A stretch of DNA of 64,000 nt from Liolophura sinensis (GCF_032854445.1 NC_088301.1:45071116-45135115); one strand, 5' to 3'; positions 12,090 to 23,681 are shown, counted from the first letter of the stretch. Program-made: numbers and translations. Notes: a model not told the origin generated them from the letters alone.

Positions 12090-15000
12090 TAATTGTGTAT
12101 GTGTTATATTAGAGATGAGATTTTGTATGTCGTTTGAGAATATTGAAGCTCACGTGATGAAAAGGCAAATGTCAATCGCAGTTGTGTTTGGTAGGAAGCT
12201 CGGAATTCAGCCATGCATATTTCAAATTTTTCTGTGTCGCAATCACTAACAGCGCTTTCTTCTCATATAGGTATACCAGATTCAATCCTAATAAAACATG
12301 TAATATACGAATCCGTCCATAAGGTTAATCTATCCTTTTTCTATTAAATCTTGTGTTGGTAAATACTTTTTGTGTATATTTCTTAACACCAACAATTATT
12401 TTGTTTCATTGTCAAACTGTTGATCTTTATGTTTATAACCTGGTTTTCCTGTCATGTTAATACTTAGGTAGCTGTAGTTCATTTAGCTATATATTTGCTC
12501 TTACTTCATTATCGAGGAATAATAATAGACCTGAACGACAACAAACAACGTGGACCCCGGCCTGAACTACTTGCAATTCTAGTTAATACTAATTTCCGAT
12601 ATAATTATGCTTAATGTACGATAATAAGCACTGTGTAATTACGCATGGGGGCTGTTTGAACCTCTCCCTTAGGCCGATTGCTCTCAATTCCAGATTGGTC
12701 GAGATCAAAAAGGAAACCTCACATGGTATTCTGTCTGCATGCAGGTTACAACCCATATCCGCCTTTAGAACGTTATTGCCAAAGAGCAGTGTGTGGTCCT
12801 CGGAGGACTTCAGTCTCTTGTTGACCGTGTAGCTTTATTGGATTGTCCAAAGTCAGTTAATATTCTCTTCGGTGTGAGCTTCACTTAGGTAGTCTGTCAA
12901 TCAGAGACAAAATACGCCGTTCAACGGCAACTGTGCTTCCAGTGTAAATAGTATTAGACTCACATATTTCTGGAAGCACACTGTTTACACCATATCTTCT
13001 TGAAAGGGAGCAGATACCGCATGAAGTGTAGTTTATACAGACTTGTCTTTTCCGATGTCTTAACTGAAGCAGTCCACCTCTTTTTAATTTGCAGTCAAAA
13101 CAATGGCCCGCAATCGCATAAAAGAAAAATTCTTTTGTACGGAGTCAAACAACAATCAAATCATTTGCAGGGCAGAAGTCGTATAAAGCAGATAAAAATT
13201 TCTTTAGATTAACTATGGCATCCTGGCAGTTTTCTATCTGTGTATAATACAGACCTGCCAGGAAATCCTGAGATTAATTAGCTAGTTCTTATGCAAAGTT
13301 ACACTTTGTTATCCTTTTATGCCAGTTTGATACTCCAGTTTTTTTATTTCATTTGTATGGCACGGTCCCTTCTTGGAATGCCAGTGGAAGATATTTAACA
13401 AAGTATCCACAGCAAATCTTTCAGTAGAATTGGATTTTAATAAAGATGGATTTTATGGGTGGCTTTGTGTTTATAATGATGTGAGGGCATTTTTTTCGCC
13501 CCATTTTTGTGAAATATATTCATATAATATTATATGTAACTAAGCCTATAAAACGGTTAATTTGATATTAGAAACAGATGCTGGTGGAAAAATCAAAATG
13601 ATATAATGAAAAATATCATACGATACCAAACTATGGCCAGTAAAACTAGTGTGAGTTTGTGGAATGTAAATATTTAACTGCACTTTTCTCACTCAAAAAG
13701 TCTTAAAAATTAATACTTCATATTTTAGAAGCTTACTTCATTTTTTTGTTTCCCTACTTCATCAGTCATTTGTGATTGAATGGATTGAGGTATGAGTGAA
13801 CAGCCGAGAGTGTATTTAGTCTAAACTCTGCACACGATGTCCGCGCGCTTGATTCCCCTTTCATCGACTTTACACCGTCCTTTTATGAAGCCTCTGCGTT
13901 ACAAAATCATCCGTCAATATAACCACAGCTACTGATAGCTTAATCGCTTTGTGATGCAAGCCCATGGACTGATATTGATTCAAGGCATAGTACTACGTAT
14001 ACACTCTTCAGTTATACATTCACAACTCCCAACAGCTACAACGTTTTAAATGCAACTTTTGGGTACAGTTGTTTGCCCGAAGCAGTGCCGCGCTAATGTA
14101 CCAAATCGATCTTAAGCTGGTCCCGGAAGTGCAACATTTGCGTGTTTGTGCCCGTTGCCGAGCGCGGTGGCGTGGGTCAACCCACGGGTGGGTGCGCAGT
14201 TCGCCAACGTTTCCATCCTCCATGTCAGATGAAGTTACACAGCAATTATTGCACAGGCTTATGTAAATATTTATCCTCTTGGAATAACTGGTTTTGATAG
14301 GAACATGGTCGCTCTTCATCCAAGTTCGTGATACTTCTGAAAAGCTTCTCACTCGCCTTTTGAATCATGTGTCACGTACGATGTCTTGTTTGGCATTCTT
14401 ATCACTGTCCTCTTTTGAACTCCACTGCTTATAAATCTGTCCTTTCTGTCCAATACTGCAATCAGTTCTCAAAGCGATCATGATTGTGAGCGGTATACAA
14501 TTTGTAGCTTGTATATAGTGATGGAAACCGCCGAGTCGTTACAGAGTGTAGGTCTCCCTGTTACTAGATGAATGACTGAGAACGTAAAAAGACATTTCAA
14601 ATATGCAGAATTTATTTCCCAAACAACTATCATATGTACGTTACGTTAAAACTTCTGGTTATGAAATAATACGTTATTACACAATTATTAGCCATCGGGT
14701 GATGCTAGTTACATAGTTAAAGTTTGTATATATTTTTTTTTTATAGTTTTCATAGTTTGTTTAAAAATCACCTGTAGGGAATTTTGCCAAAATTTCTCAT
14801 CATTGTGTTATATATTTGTATTCCTGAATCATATGTCTTATTGCCATGTGATGTCGAAATGAATGCACATATTCTTAATTTTAGGCCATAATGATGTGGC
14901 AAGAGAAACATATATGTATATATATATTTTCCTACTTCTTCGCTGTTATCTGGATGTAGTCAAGATCATTTTTCTTCGTAATTACTTCACGGAGAACAAA

Positions 15001-15277
15001 CAGTTTGAATCTTACATACGAATTCAGATGGTTGTTTGGCTACACGACTTTCAAGCATGAGCAGTGTATCTATCAATTACTTACGTTGTTTTATGTAGTT
15101 GCCAATATCCCCACAGGCAATAAACACCGCCACGGTGTCGTGCTTCAATCTATATAAATCAATCAGCATGAAGTGGATGTCAGACAGGATAATATAAAGT
15201 CTGTCACAAAGGCGCATTGGTTGAATGTAAATTAACTCACTTCATAATAATTCTATTGCTTTTCCTCTCTTTTGCAG
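12090..15277. other. No gene seen; may hold the missing first exon of the Ly6 gene
   Basis: AT-rich sequence with no recognisable domain. The plus-strand Ly6 gene beginning at 15278 needs an upstream exon encoding a start codon and signal peptide and ending in splice phase 1. I looked for an ATG, a hydrophobic stretch and a GT donor in that phase and found no convincing candidate here, so it may lie further upstream. Confidence 0.4.
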
Positions 15278-15301
15278 TGTCGGGTCGCAGTAGCAGATCA
15301 T
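15278..15301 (+). CDS. Ly6 gene microexon 1 (24 nt)
   Basis: It is preceded by a strong polypyrimidine acceptor (TTTCCTCTCTTTTGCAG) and followed by GTAAGTTAT. The length is 24 nt, entering and leaving in phase 1, so it adds exactly eight residues (reading SGRSSRS plus a split serine codon). It contains no cysteine. Support is from splice signals and perfect phase continuity with the next two exons; transcript data would be needed to confirm it. Confidence 0.72.
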
Positions 15302-17474
15302 GTAAGTTATATCACACATCTATGCACTCTTAATCCTTTCATACAATAGTTGCTTAATCGATAATTTTTGGTGAAGATTTTCTTTAATTGTTTGTAAAGT
15401 CTAACTTATGAAGGTTGCATCTCTTTAACTAAATGCATAGCCTTTCTTGGCCTTAATCCACAAACACAGCCTGGCGTTAACATACCTTTTATACAATATT
15501 TGCTTAATCAATAAGTTTGGTGAAGATTTTCTTAAGCTATACTTAAAATATAATTTATGAAGGTTCCAGCTCTTTGAATATGCTCAAATGACAATTTTTG
15601 GATCGGCTTGGCTAAATCTATTTTCCTTTTCTTATTCAGCATCAAGAGGAGGAGCAAAAGCCGGTGAGTGTTATTGTCTTGATGTACATATTTACTATTA
15701 TATTTATTTATGATTGGTGTTAAATATCACAATCAATAAGAATTTTCACTTACAAGATGCTGGACGCGTTTGTGGGTGGATGAAACTAATATGCCGAGAA
15801 TACATAATATGCCGCCATTCGAGAGAAACAGGTAAATGTACCTTTGAAGGTTGCCTACGTTTAAGCCGTATTCAAACTCATCTGTAAAGGCCATCACAAA
15901 ACAAAGGGCTACTGCAGAACGGCGGCTTAGCAGAATTAGGCTGATGGTATGGAAGCCGGATAAGGCCATAATCGTACCATCGTTCCACAGCCTGGCGATA
16001 GCACGAAACGATGCACGATGATGCGAAGCGATGGCACAATGGCACGAAGTGATGATACCATGGCACGAAGCGATGAGACGGCGCTGGCCTTATCCGGCTT
16101 CCATACACTAAGGCCCAATAAGGCTCGTCCAATTAGGCTCAATACATGCAGTGACTCCAATCCTTAAGACATGCAATGACTCCATACTTAAGACAGCTAA
16201 TATTGTCCTTAAATCGCATCCTGGATTTTAGATTTTAATTTAGGATCTGGTAGTACTATGGTTCGAGCCATCAAAATCCGTTATGGGACACACCTTTCGT
16301 GTCTATATATGGGATACTGGGATAATTTATCATGCAAACGATAAAAAAAGCGATGATTTTTATGGTTTTTGTTTTCTTGTAAGTTTCTATTTCTTTACAG
16401 CCATTTCCTGCTTTACTTGTTACTCCTATAATGGAAGTGACGAAAACTGCGCAGACCCATTTCACCCTGCCTATGCAAAACTCTCACACAACTGCAAGCA
16501 AGGGTGGGAAGGCAGAGCCGGTCTTTTCCCCGCCAAATATTGTATAAAGGTCAAAGGCGTCAACTGTAAGTTCTTTATTCGTGTTGATTTGTATAGAATC
16601 ATATATGTATTTCCTTTTATATATCGCTAGTATACTCTCAAAAAGCTAATCGCACACACATGTTTGTGTAGCAAGTACACAATTTGGTACACACTAATCG
16701 TGTACCTACACATCAATATTCCTGTTACAATGTGTAACAAGTGAAGGTTGTTTGATTGATGTGTAGACAAAGACATTTCTAACATGATTTCGAGTCGCGA
16801 ATGTGTTTCCTATATCCGTCGACATTGTGATTCTGTTACACAGAAACACTGTATCGTATTGTCACCAGATACCCAATGCAGTAGCCCTAATGCTGTATCG
16901 ACCTGGGGCGGGTTTTATGAAGCGCACTTAGTTAAGTAAGCCCTTAACTGCCATGGCAACATATGTTGTAGAGATATAAAGTGCACTTAGCTAAAGGATA
17001 CTTAACACTAAGTACGCTTCATGAAATCGGCCCCAGTTCTTGGCTGATCCCACACCTTACAAGGCACGGTTTGCTTGATGCAGAGAAGAACATGATCAGA
17101 ATTCTGCAGCCATTTGCAGAGTTTGTTGTGTCCTGCATAAAATCTTAATTTTTTCTTTCCTTTGTATCTCGTAAGTGTATTTACAGAATCACCTGAAATA
17201 TCACCTGGTACTGTACTATGAAAGAGAACTCTTTAATTCACCATCTATTCTTTTGGCTAATTTGCTTTCAGGGGTTGACGGTTCCGAGATGATAGTTCGT
17301 TCATGCGGAATGAAGTCGATGGACAATATGTGTGGGCACTTCCGCTTTGACAACACGGATTATCAAGGGTGTATGATGTCGTGTAATCACGACGCTTGTA
17401 ACGCCGCTGGTACTACTCTACCGCTTTCCATGATTTGTGCAGTGTTATTTCTGCTAGGTATTTTCCTGAGATGA
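15278..17474 (+). CDS. Ly6/uPAR (three-finger) GPI-anchored protein, 5' partial, four exons
   Basis: Joining 15278-15301, 15640-15663, 16401-16565 and 17272-17474 gives 137 residues. Every junction has GT/AG ends and splice phase 1. The product starts with a basic Ser/Gly/Arg linker of about 16 residues, followed by a cysteine-rich domain: ISCFTCYSYNGSDENCADPF, KYCIKVKGVN, RSCGMKSMDNMC and a closing CNHDACN. Ten cysteines and the CxxDxCN ending are hallmarks of Ly6/uPAR domains, and the CADPF element is typical of the invertebrate quiver/sleepless-like branch. After the domain comes AAGTT and then a hydrophobic tail (LPLSMICAVLFLLGIFL) ending two residues before TGA, as expected for a GPI attachment signal. 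Such proteins sit on the outer cell surface; quiver-like ones modulate channels or receptors, but no partner can be inferred here. The signal-peptide exon lies upstream and was not found. Confidence 0.88.
15337..15575. repeat. Tandem-like intronic duplication between the two microexons
   Basis: Segments 15337-15426 and 15487-15575 are similar copies about 150 bp apart. Both run through ATACAATA.TTGCTTAATC, TTGGTGAAGATTTTCTT, a gap, and TTATGAAGGTT...CTCTTT. They lie inside the single intron separating the microexons. Confidence 0.8.
15640..15663 (+). CDS. Ly6 gene microexon 2 (24 nt)
   Basis: The acceptor is CCTTTTCTTATTCAG and the donor GTGAGTG. It is again 24 nt, phase 1 to phase 1, reading SRGGAKA plus a split alanine codon that joins AISCFTC in the next exon. 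Its length and phase equal those of microexon 1, but the exon sequences are not obviously alike. Confidence 0.75.
15948..16105. repeat. MITE-like inverted repeat with internal CGATG-rich array
   Basis: The 20-base arm at 15948-15967 (TATGGAAGCCGGATAAGGCC) is the exact reverse complement of 16086-16105. Between the arms lies a degenerate tandem of GGCACGAAGCGATGA-like words. Related sequence occurs at 23395-23510 and 23885-24010. It sits in an intron of the Ly6 gene. Confidence 0.85.
16401..16565 (+). CDS. Ly6 gene exon: N-terminal half of three-finger domain
   Basis: The acceptor TTCTATTTCTTTACAG precedes 16401 and the donor GTAAGTTC follows 16565. The exon carries five cysteines (SC, TC, NC, NC, YC). 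It is 165 nt long, phase 1 at both ends. The conserved CADPFHPAY stretch marks the Ly6/quiver-like fold. Confidence 0.9.
16903..17036. repeat. MITE with about 30-bp imperfect terminal inverted repeats
   Basis: The left end CTGGGGCGGGTTTTATGAAG and the reverse complement of the right end (CTGGGGCCGATTTCATGAAG) match with few differences, and the match continues into CACTTAGT / TACTTAGT. The interior is AT-rich with no open frame, as expected for a non-autonomous DNA element. It lies in the last Ly6 intron. Confidence 0.85.
17272..17474 (+). CDS. Ly6 gene last exon: C-terminal half, CxxDxCN motif and GPI signal
   Basis: The acceptor is TTTGCTTTCAG. The first two bases complete a tryptophan codon with the previous exon. 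Five cysteines follow, ending in SCNHDACN. The likely GPI attachment site is among N-A-A-G-T-T, followed by a hydrophobic tail and TGA at 17472-17474. Confidence 0.92.
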
Positions 17475-17600
17475 AGTGTCTGACACATATGAATTCAACA
17501 GTCTTCATTTAAAAAATGCCGTCCAAAACCGACATGGCGATTGTGCCAGTTTCTTTGCTCTTTGAGAACATCTCTACAGAAGAGCATTGTGCACCTCAGG

Positions 17601-17606
17601 AATAAA
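17601..17606 (+). promoter_or_regulatory. Candidate poly(A) signal AATAAA of the Ly6 gene
   Basis: AATAAA occurs 127 bases after the stop codon on the coding strand. This would give a short 3' UTR. Confidence 0.55.
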
Positions 17607-20530
17607 AACCGCTATTTAATTGTCACAACGGGGAGAGCTCCTGAAATCTTTATGTCATAAAGATAAAAGTGACAGGCAACTCAATCCGTATGCCATGCGT
17701 TTCACCATCATCACCAATATGCTTATGTAATCAACCCCACTTCCTAGAGAGTAAGTGCCAGACAAATGGGCTGTATGAAAGGGTCCATTCCACAAATGTA
17801 ACGGTAAAGTCAAAGTCAGATAATGGAGAAACTCACTCAGCGAATGCTCGGCGAATTAACCGTGCCACTAATGAACATGTGAGAACTAGAATGATTTGTT
17901 TAGCAAATACTTTGGCTATCATACCTGTCTGTAAAGGTAGAGCAACCTTTGGTGGACATGAAAAAATGTTAACATTGTTTGACCTTTATATACTGCTGTA
18001 TCCTTGCAGTGAAAGTGCTTTGTCCCATAACCTAATTTCCAAATACGTCAGAAGATTCCCAGAGCTAGTCTTAATAAATACCATGGGGAAAGGCTGAGCG
18101 TTACATGAAAATAGCATGATGAAAATTTATCTACGCCTGAGAGCGTTGCTCAGTGCTTTTGCAGTATGAACATCTCCAGAGATATGAATGGACATGCAAC
18201 ACAGGAGTCAAGACTTCACCAGATAGAGATCATGTATGTGACTTGTGTTATTACTGTACATAAGGACATTTTTACCACATCTAGAATGGAGTGTCGAACA
18301 TACAAAGCCCACGTGTTGCTTGATTATCACAGTTAACAAAACAACGATATCCTTGACAATAATTTATTCATGTGGATTGAAGCTTTTGTAAACAATAACA
18401 GCTGGATGTGCGATTGAGCTCTAACGGTCCTCGCCAGTGACCTTTGGGCAAGGGCTACATAGGTTTGCGACCAGAGCAACGAAATATGTGTTTTCTTTTT
18501 CCTTATTGTTCGACATTCGTACAGATTAATATCTGTAAGAGTATGATTTTCTCATTTACAGCGCATTGATACATACAAATATATATCGGTGCAACCTTTT
18601 TCTTTTCCAGCTGTTTACATTTATGTGGATATTCAGATGTTTAATCATGATGATGCTCTATTCGCATGTTTACTTCACAAGTTGTCAAAACATTAACCAC
18701 GAAATAATGCAAAACTATACTCTGTACTCTTTTTTTGGGAAATGCCATGAAATCCTGGCGTGTTTTAATCAGAATATCATGTATGGACCCTATAGTCGGC
18801 CTGTACAAATGCTGTAAGTGCCCCTTCCGATTCATCGTATAAACCAGTTGACTAATATCTGATTACAAATCCACGCCTTCATCGAATTCAAGAGATTCCG
18901 AGATGAATGTCCCTATATATCGTTTAAATTGTTGTATAGATTGTACAAATGTTATTATTGTCACCATGGCATCTAGACAATAGCATTAGCTCGAAAGAGA
19001 CATTGTCTTCAAACCGATATAATCATGGCATATCCGCGCGTTGGTCCTCTCCTGTTATCAGTACTCACTCTTGTATACATGTATACAGAAAATGTTTTAC
19101 AATCCTCCAATGATAATTTACTGATTTGAGGGCGGTTAGGTGCCTGGGTGGTGGATACCACCACAAGTGCCTTGGTACACCTGGCAAATTTCTAACGCAG
19201 TGCTGCAATCGAGAGGACGAAAGATGAAATTACACAGGTAACCTTGAACGCCCAAGTGAATGGGATGAGCCATAGATCACTGATCCAGCGACATTCATAA
19301 GACTCTTTATCAGTAGTTAAACGCATATTGTCATCCAAAGTGTACACACTGTCTCCCATAATGTGATACTAACAAGAAAAGCTGTGACAATTATGTCAAT
19401 ACACTCCGTGGTATTTGTTAAGTTTGATTTTCGTTATTTCTTAGATTTTGCTGAAGATGCTATTTTGTCAAAAAGGCTTTTTGGAACATGTCTGTTTACA
19501 CTACTTCTATAAATACAAACCCTGCAAAACCAGCTTGAAAGTGGTAATGGCAGAACTGCACAAATGTGGTCCTAAAGCTCACTACATAAACATTTAAGGT
19601 ATTTTTTCTCATCATAAATGTATAACAATATTTGTTTTTATGTACAAAGTTTGCTATGACCTTAAGTATAGGCATTATTGAAGACATTTATTATAAAATT
19701 AGTATGAGTGGGCGTTCTTGCGTGTTTTCTTTTGTATATGATGTATGGGTGCCTAAGATCAAATTTAATTAATTCCATGCATTTTCAGGTCAAAGGTTAT
19801 TCTTCTTTAACCATGAAATAGAATAGAACTGATGTACAGAATATGAGTGTTTGATATTGGCTTTTACTGTTCAAGAAATATGTACTATACATGTAAATGC
19901 ACGTTTTACACCGTCTAAAGTAATATATTTTATACTCCATAGTTAAGCATCCACTATGACATCTTTTATCTAGATGGCGAATCCATACGATTAAGCTTTT
20001 TTGTGACCCCTGTACATCCATAAAATATAGTTTTTCATGAGATTTTAAAAATAACTGAAAGTGAGAATTTTTAAAATTTCTATCGCAAAAGTATGTTCCT
20101 CTTGAACAACTGGACAATGCATTTTCATGTATGCTACAATAACCGATCTGAAATTTAGGGTTTAGACAAATAGTTCTTAGTGTGCTTTGCGTTTATTAAA
20201 TCTTTCACCATTACTTTGGTTATATTACGATGGTGCCTTCTATAACCAGGGCGATATGTTGACTTGGCATATGTATATGTAACTGGTCAAGTTTCATTTC
20301 CTAGAATCTATTCTTATTCACAATACAGCTGAAATATCTAACGTTGAATTAACTTAAAACATCAGTTACTGCATAGTCCCATACTACAAATTTGTTGATA
20401 ATAATTGTTAGGTCCCTATGTTGGCTTATTCGGCAATTCGGATTGTAATAAAAATATTATTACTTCAGTTTGTCCAACTTTGCTATCAGTTCAAGCCTTC
20501 CAGTTGAAGGTCATTGTGTCATTTGATTAA
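17607..20530. other. No gene seen
   Basis: Open frames such as 17669-18097 (142 codons) lack recognisable domains and show no splice context. The sequence is AT-rich and no repeats stood out. Confidence 0.45.
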
Positions 20531-20531
20531 A

Positions 20532-20700
20532 CGGGAGGCAGCACGTGACCGAGTCGTAAAGTACTTGCCTTTCAGTCGGTGGGAAACACGAGATGTGAGT
20601 TCATACCTGATCTATGACAGGAAATTTGTAGATTCCGTCAGTCGACGACGCTCGTATGGCCATTTTTGCATTGTAAGACGAGATGTCTTCCACTGATGTG
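20532..20700 (+). mobile_element. tRNA-derived SINE, plus orientation
   Basis: The head GGGAGGCAGCACGTGACCGA contains an A-box-like TGACCGAGTCGT at 20546-20557. A B-box-like GAGTTCATACC lies at 20597-20607. This spacing is typical of tRNA promoters. It differs from the family at 9078. The 3' limit is uncertain. Confidence 0.6.
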
Positions 20701-21124
20701 GTTTCATATCTATACCCAATATAGGTGGGAAAGATCTTCAGTAAATTGCTAAATATTGGTGCATGGTTTACCTCGGGCACGCCTATGAAACTGATAGCCA
20801 CCATGGGTAACAACATTTCTTGAGTATGGTGACAGAGAAAAATCCAATAAATATAATGCAAAATGTAATGACAAAAAGGGTCCAGTCGATGATCAAAGAC
20901 AAATGGTGTTAATAATGGTGACAGGTCCACACAACCTTTCTCCTTCTATTTCGCTTTGTAAAATGAAGAGCGACAATAGGCTGGCGGCTTATCGAATGGA
21001 TTTTTAAGAGAGCAATTTAAATCCTAATTGGCTTTCTTTGCCAATTCAGGGTTTGCGCAAACCTTAGTGGTGATGTACAAATAAATGTTCAAACGAATTG
21101 CTCAAATGTATATAGGCTGACAGA
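20701..21124. other. No gene seen; possible SINE tail
   Basis: The first part may belong to the SINE that precedes it. A minus-strand frame across 20601-20930 runs through the SINE and is not considered coding. Confidence 0.4.
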
Positions 21125-21420
21125 GGACCTTTCGCTATCTCTTAAATATAGGCGACGATTCAGTAAGGCGAGATAGCGAGGTGAACACAGAGTCTGAGAC
21201 TATTATATACTAATAATGTATATAATAGTCCCAAACCGGGGCAACAAGTTGACTCGCTGCCTCGCTTCGGTACGGTTCTTCCTCTCTTCGATATCTCGCT
21301 ACCTTTCTCGGCTACCTTAATGTCTCGATATCTCGCTTCCCGGCCTTGCTATCGCGCTGCTGTCTTGTCACGTCGCTACCTAGCTGCCGCGTTCTGTAAC
21401 ACTAAGGTCGATGTACCGAG
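21125..21420. repeat. Degenerate CGAGATAGCGAGG array with a palindrome
   Basis: The words GCGAGATAGCGAGG (left) and TATCTCGCTACC, ATATCTCGCTTCC, CTATCGCGCTGC and TCGCTACCTAGC (right) repeat in opposite sense around an AT-rich hairpin. The hairpin stem GACTATTATATAC at 21198-21210 pairs perfectly with 21218-21230 across a 7-base loop. The overall form is a large imperfect inverted repeat. Confidence 0.65.
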
Positions 21421-22489
21421 GCAGCGAAACGTCCTTTTTTGCAAATGCCACCAAACTTATCCATTGATTTGATAGAAAGTAGTTAAACAGGTACTGCTCA
21501 AGAATAGAACAGTTTGGCCTGTGTCACACGAGGATCTTTCTGGGGAATTAGCCTTCTAATCCTCTCTGCTACCTTGGCGACATATACCTAGAATATGCTG
21601 TTAAGAAGCTTTGTGCCATTGTACAGAATGCATTGTAAAAGGGACATCGATTTTCGCTTCGATCCAAGACCAAGCTTATATCGATCAAATTAACCTGAAC
21701 AGGAACACGAATTCTCTTTATGAAAATGCACTATGATTCACAGTGGATTGCCAGCGGGTTTTGAAATCAAATCGTGCCAAAAATTATACAGATGACAGCA
21801 ATGTGCATAAGATTTGACGCCAGCAAAATCGAAATATATTTAGGCCATTCACTTTGATTATGCATTGATCAATGTCTCTATTAACCATGCACATCAAATG
21901 AGTCAGTAGTTGCTGTACTCCCACTTTATACAGGAGACCTTTCAAAATCAGGATAAAGATTTTTGCCCGAATTCCGCTCTATATTTCTTTTCTTATTTTC
22001 GGTTTTTTTTTTCATGGATTTTGGCGTTAAGTTGTTTTCAGCATTTTATCAATCATATCGCCATGCCTTGACCCATGTAATACATATAGCTATTCCCACC
22101 GGAACGTGTTGTCGTAGGTGTCAGATAGGAACCCAAGTTAGCTACTTTCATCTTGATTGGCAGCCTTAAACAATGAGGCTGCCTGATAGGTGTGAACAGG
22201 TACATGGTGAATTAAAGCAAGTGATTTCCTAAGGCTCAGTCTTGTTTACCACGCCCATGAACCTCTTCACCGGCATATATAAGCAAAGCAGTATCAATAT
22301 ACTTAGCTAGCAACACCTCTTTCCGCAATTGTAGATAAATGGAAGATATGTACATACATATTCTATGACACAAAAAAACGTTAAGGCAGGGTGTAAAAAA
22401 CCAAAAGAGGCACCGGCAATATAAAAAGTAGCACCTAGTCAGAGCCTGAGTAGTCTCTACTAAGTGGAATTGAGTACATTTTTTTTTTT
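21421..22489. other. No gene seen
   Basis: No domain-bearing open frame or splice-linked exons were recognised. Confidence 0.45.
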
Positions 22490-22705
22490 AATTGATTGGT
22501 GTTTTAGGCCTTACTCAAGAATATTTCACTTATACGAAGGTGGCCAGCATTATGGTGGGAGGAAATCATAGGCAGGTTCCTGGCAGACCTTCCAACATAC
22601 GGCCGGTGAGGAAGCCAGTGATGAACTGAACCTGAACCACACTGGTGGGAGATTCCTGAGTCATTGCACCATGCTGGCGAGCTCCCCCCTCCCCCCCCCC
22701 CCCGA
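22490..22705 (-). mobile_element. SINE copy, minus orientation, ending in a C-run
   Basis: It shares CTCAAGAATATTTCACTTAT, GGCCAGCATTATGGTGGGAG and GAGGAAGCCAG with the copy at 9078. A poly-T run at 22479-22490 corresponds to the A-tail on the minus strand. The head at the right is replaced by or fused to a C-rich run (22684-22703). Confidence 0.78.
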
Positions 22706-23394
22706 ACTTTCCCAAACCCCGGCCACGGACGCCCCTATTTTTTTAAATTAAATACACACTATTTAGTTTATAAGTTTATAAGGTCTTCTTGATCAAGCAT
22801 ACTCAGCGTAGATCACAATTTCACTTCATATGGCAGTAAAACCAAGATATACTGCAATACTTTTACGGATTTAAAGCCACGATTAAAGTCTCCCACGGAG
22901 CTGAGTAAAAAAATACGATATATCTATATAGTCGTCATAAAAGACATCCGTATATCAGCCGTTAGCTATAATGGACAAGAGCAACTTCCAACACAACTTT
23001 CAGTCTAGGAAACGCAATTCCCGGAGTCAACACAAACAACTCAAAGACCATGAAAGTATATAAGAATGGACGGAATCATGTAAAGCAAACAATAGTTTTC
23101 AATGAAACCTGGAAAGCGCAAGGGATATTCTAGTTATGTAAATTTGACCAGAATCCAAATTGTGAATTATGATGGTATATAAGTATTTAATCAGTCTTCA
23201 GCTGCGTGCTGATTGTAACTATTGACTGCATGCATCGTCCAGCATTCTTTTTCTGCAACACACTTTTTGCTCCTCGCTCTCATTTTTAGCGAAACTAGAC
23301 TCATTAATATACTGACTGTAAATTGACACACCACTTTCTGAATTCAAAATTTTTGACGCTGATTGAAATCATCACACAACAAATGGGGTCCACT
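22706..23394. other. No gene seen
   Basis: AT-rich sequence without recognisable features. Confidence 0.45.
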
Positions 23395-23510
23395 AAATAG
23401 GGATGACGGGTATGGCCATTATCGTATCATCGTTTCACGTCGGCATGAAACGACAGTACCTTCGCTTTGTGCCAATGTCCCGTCGTTTCATGTCATCACA
23501 CGATGTGGTT
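23395..23510. repeat. CGATGA-type repeat, second locus
   Basis: GGCCATTATCGTATCATCGT at 23414 differs at two positions from 15964 in the inverted-repeat element of the Ly6 intron. TCGTTTCAYGTC words follow in both orientations. Confidence 0.65.
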
Positions 23511-23538
23511 AGCGTGTCAGCGCGACGCAATGACCCAG

Positions 23539-23664
23539 GTGGCTATTTCTCAAAGGGATCGTAACGTTACGGCGGCCTAATCACCATGATGTCGCATACT
23601 GACGGTATATGCCCCTTGGTATTTACGACCAGCGTTACGTTATGACCCCTTTGAGAAACAGACC
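23539..23664. repeat. MITE with about 33-bp inverted ends
   Basis: The left arm GGTGGCTATTTCTCAAAGGG pairs with the right end, whose reverse complement begins GGTCTGTTTCTCAAAGGGGT. The pairing continues through a GTAACGTTACG / ATAACGTAACG block. The interior has no coding content. Confidence 0.78.
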
Positions 23665-23681
23665 ACAGAAGCCTATCAACA

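Noticed and set aside
16250-16275. Possible tRNA B-box (GGTTCGAGCC)
   Set aside because: No matching A-box or cloverleaf arms upstream, so not a tRNA gene.
17669-18097. 142-codon frame after the Ly6 gene
   Set aside because: Downstream of the Ly6 stop and candidate poly(A) signal, with no domain or splice sites.
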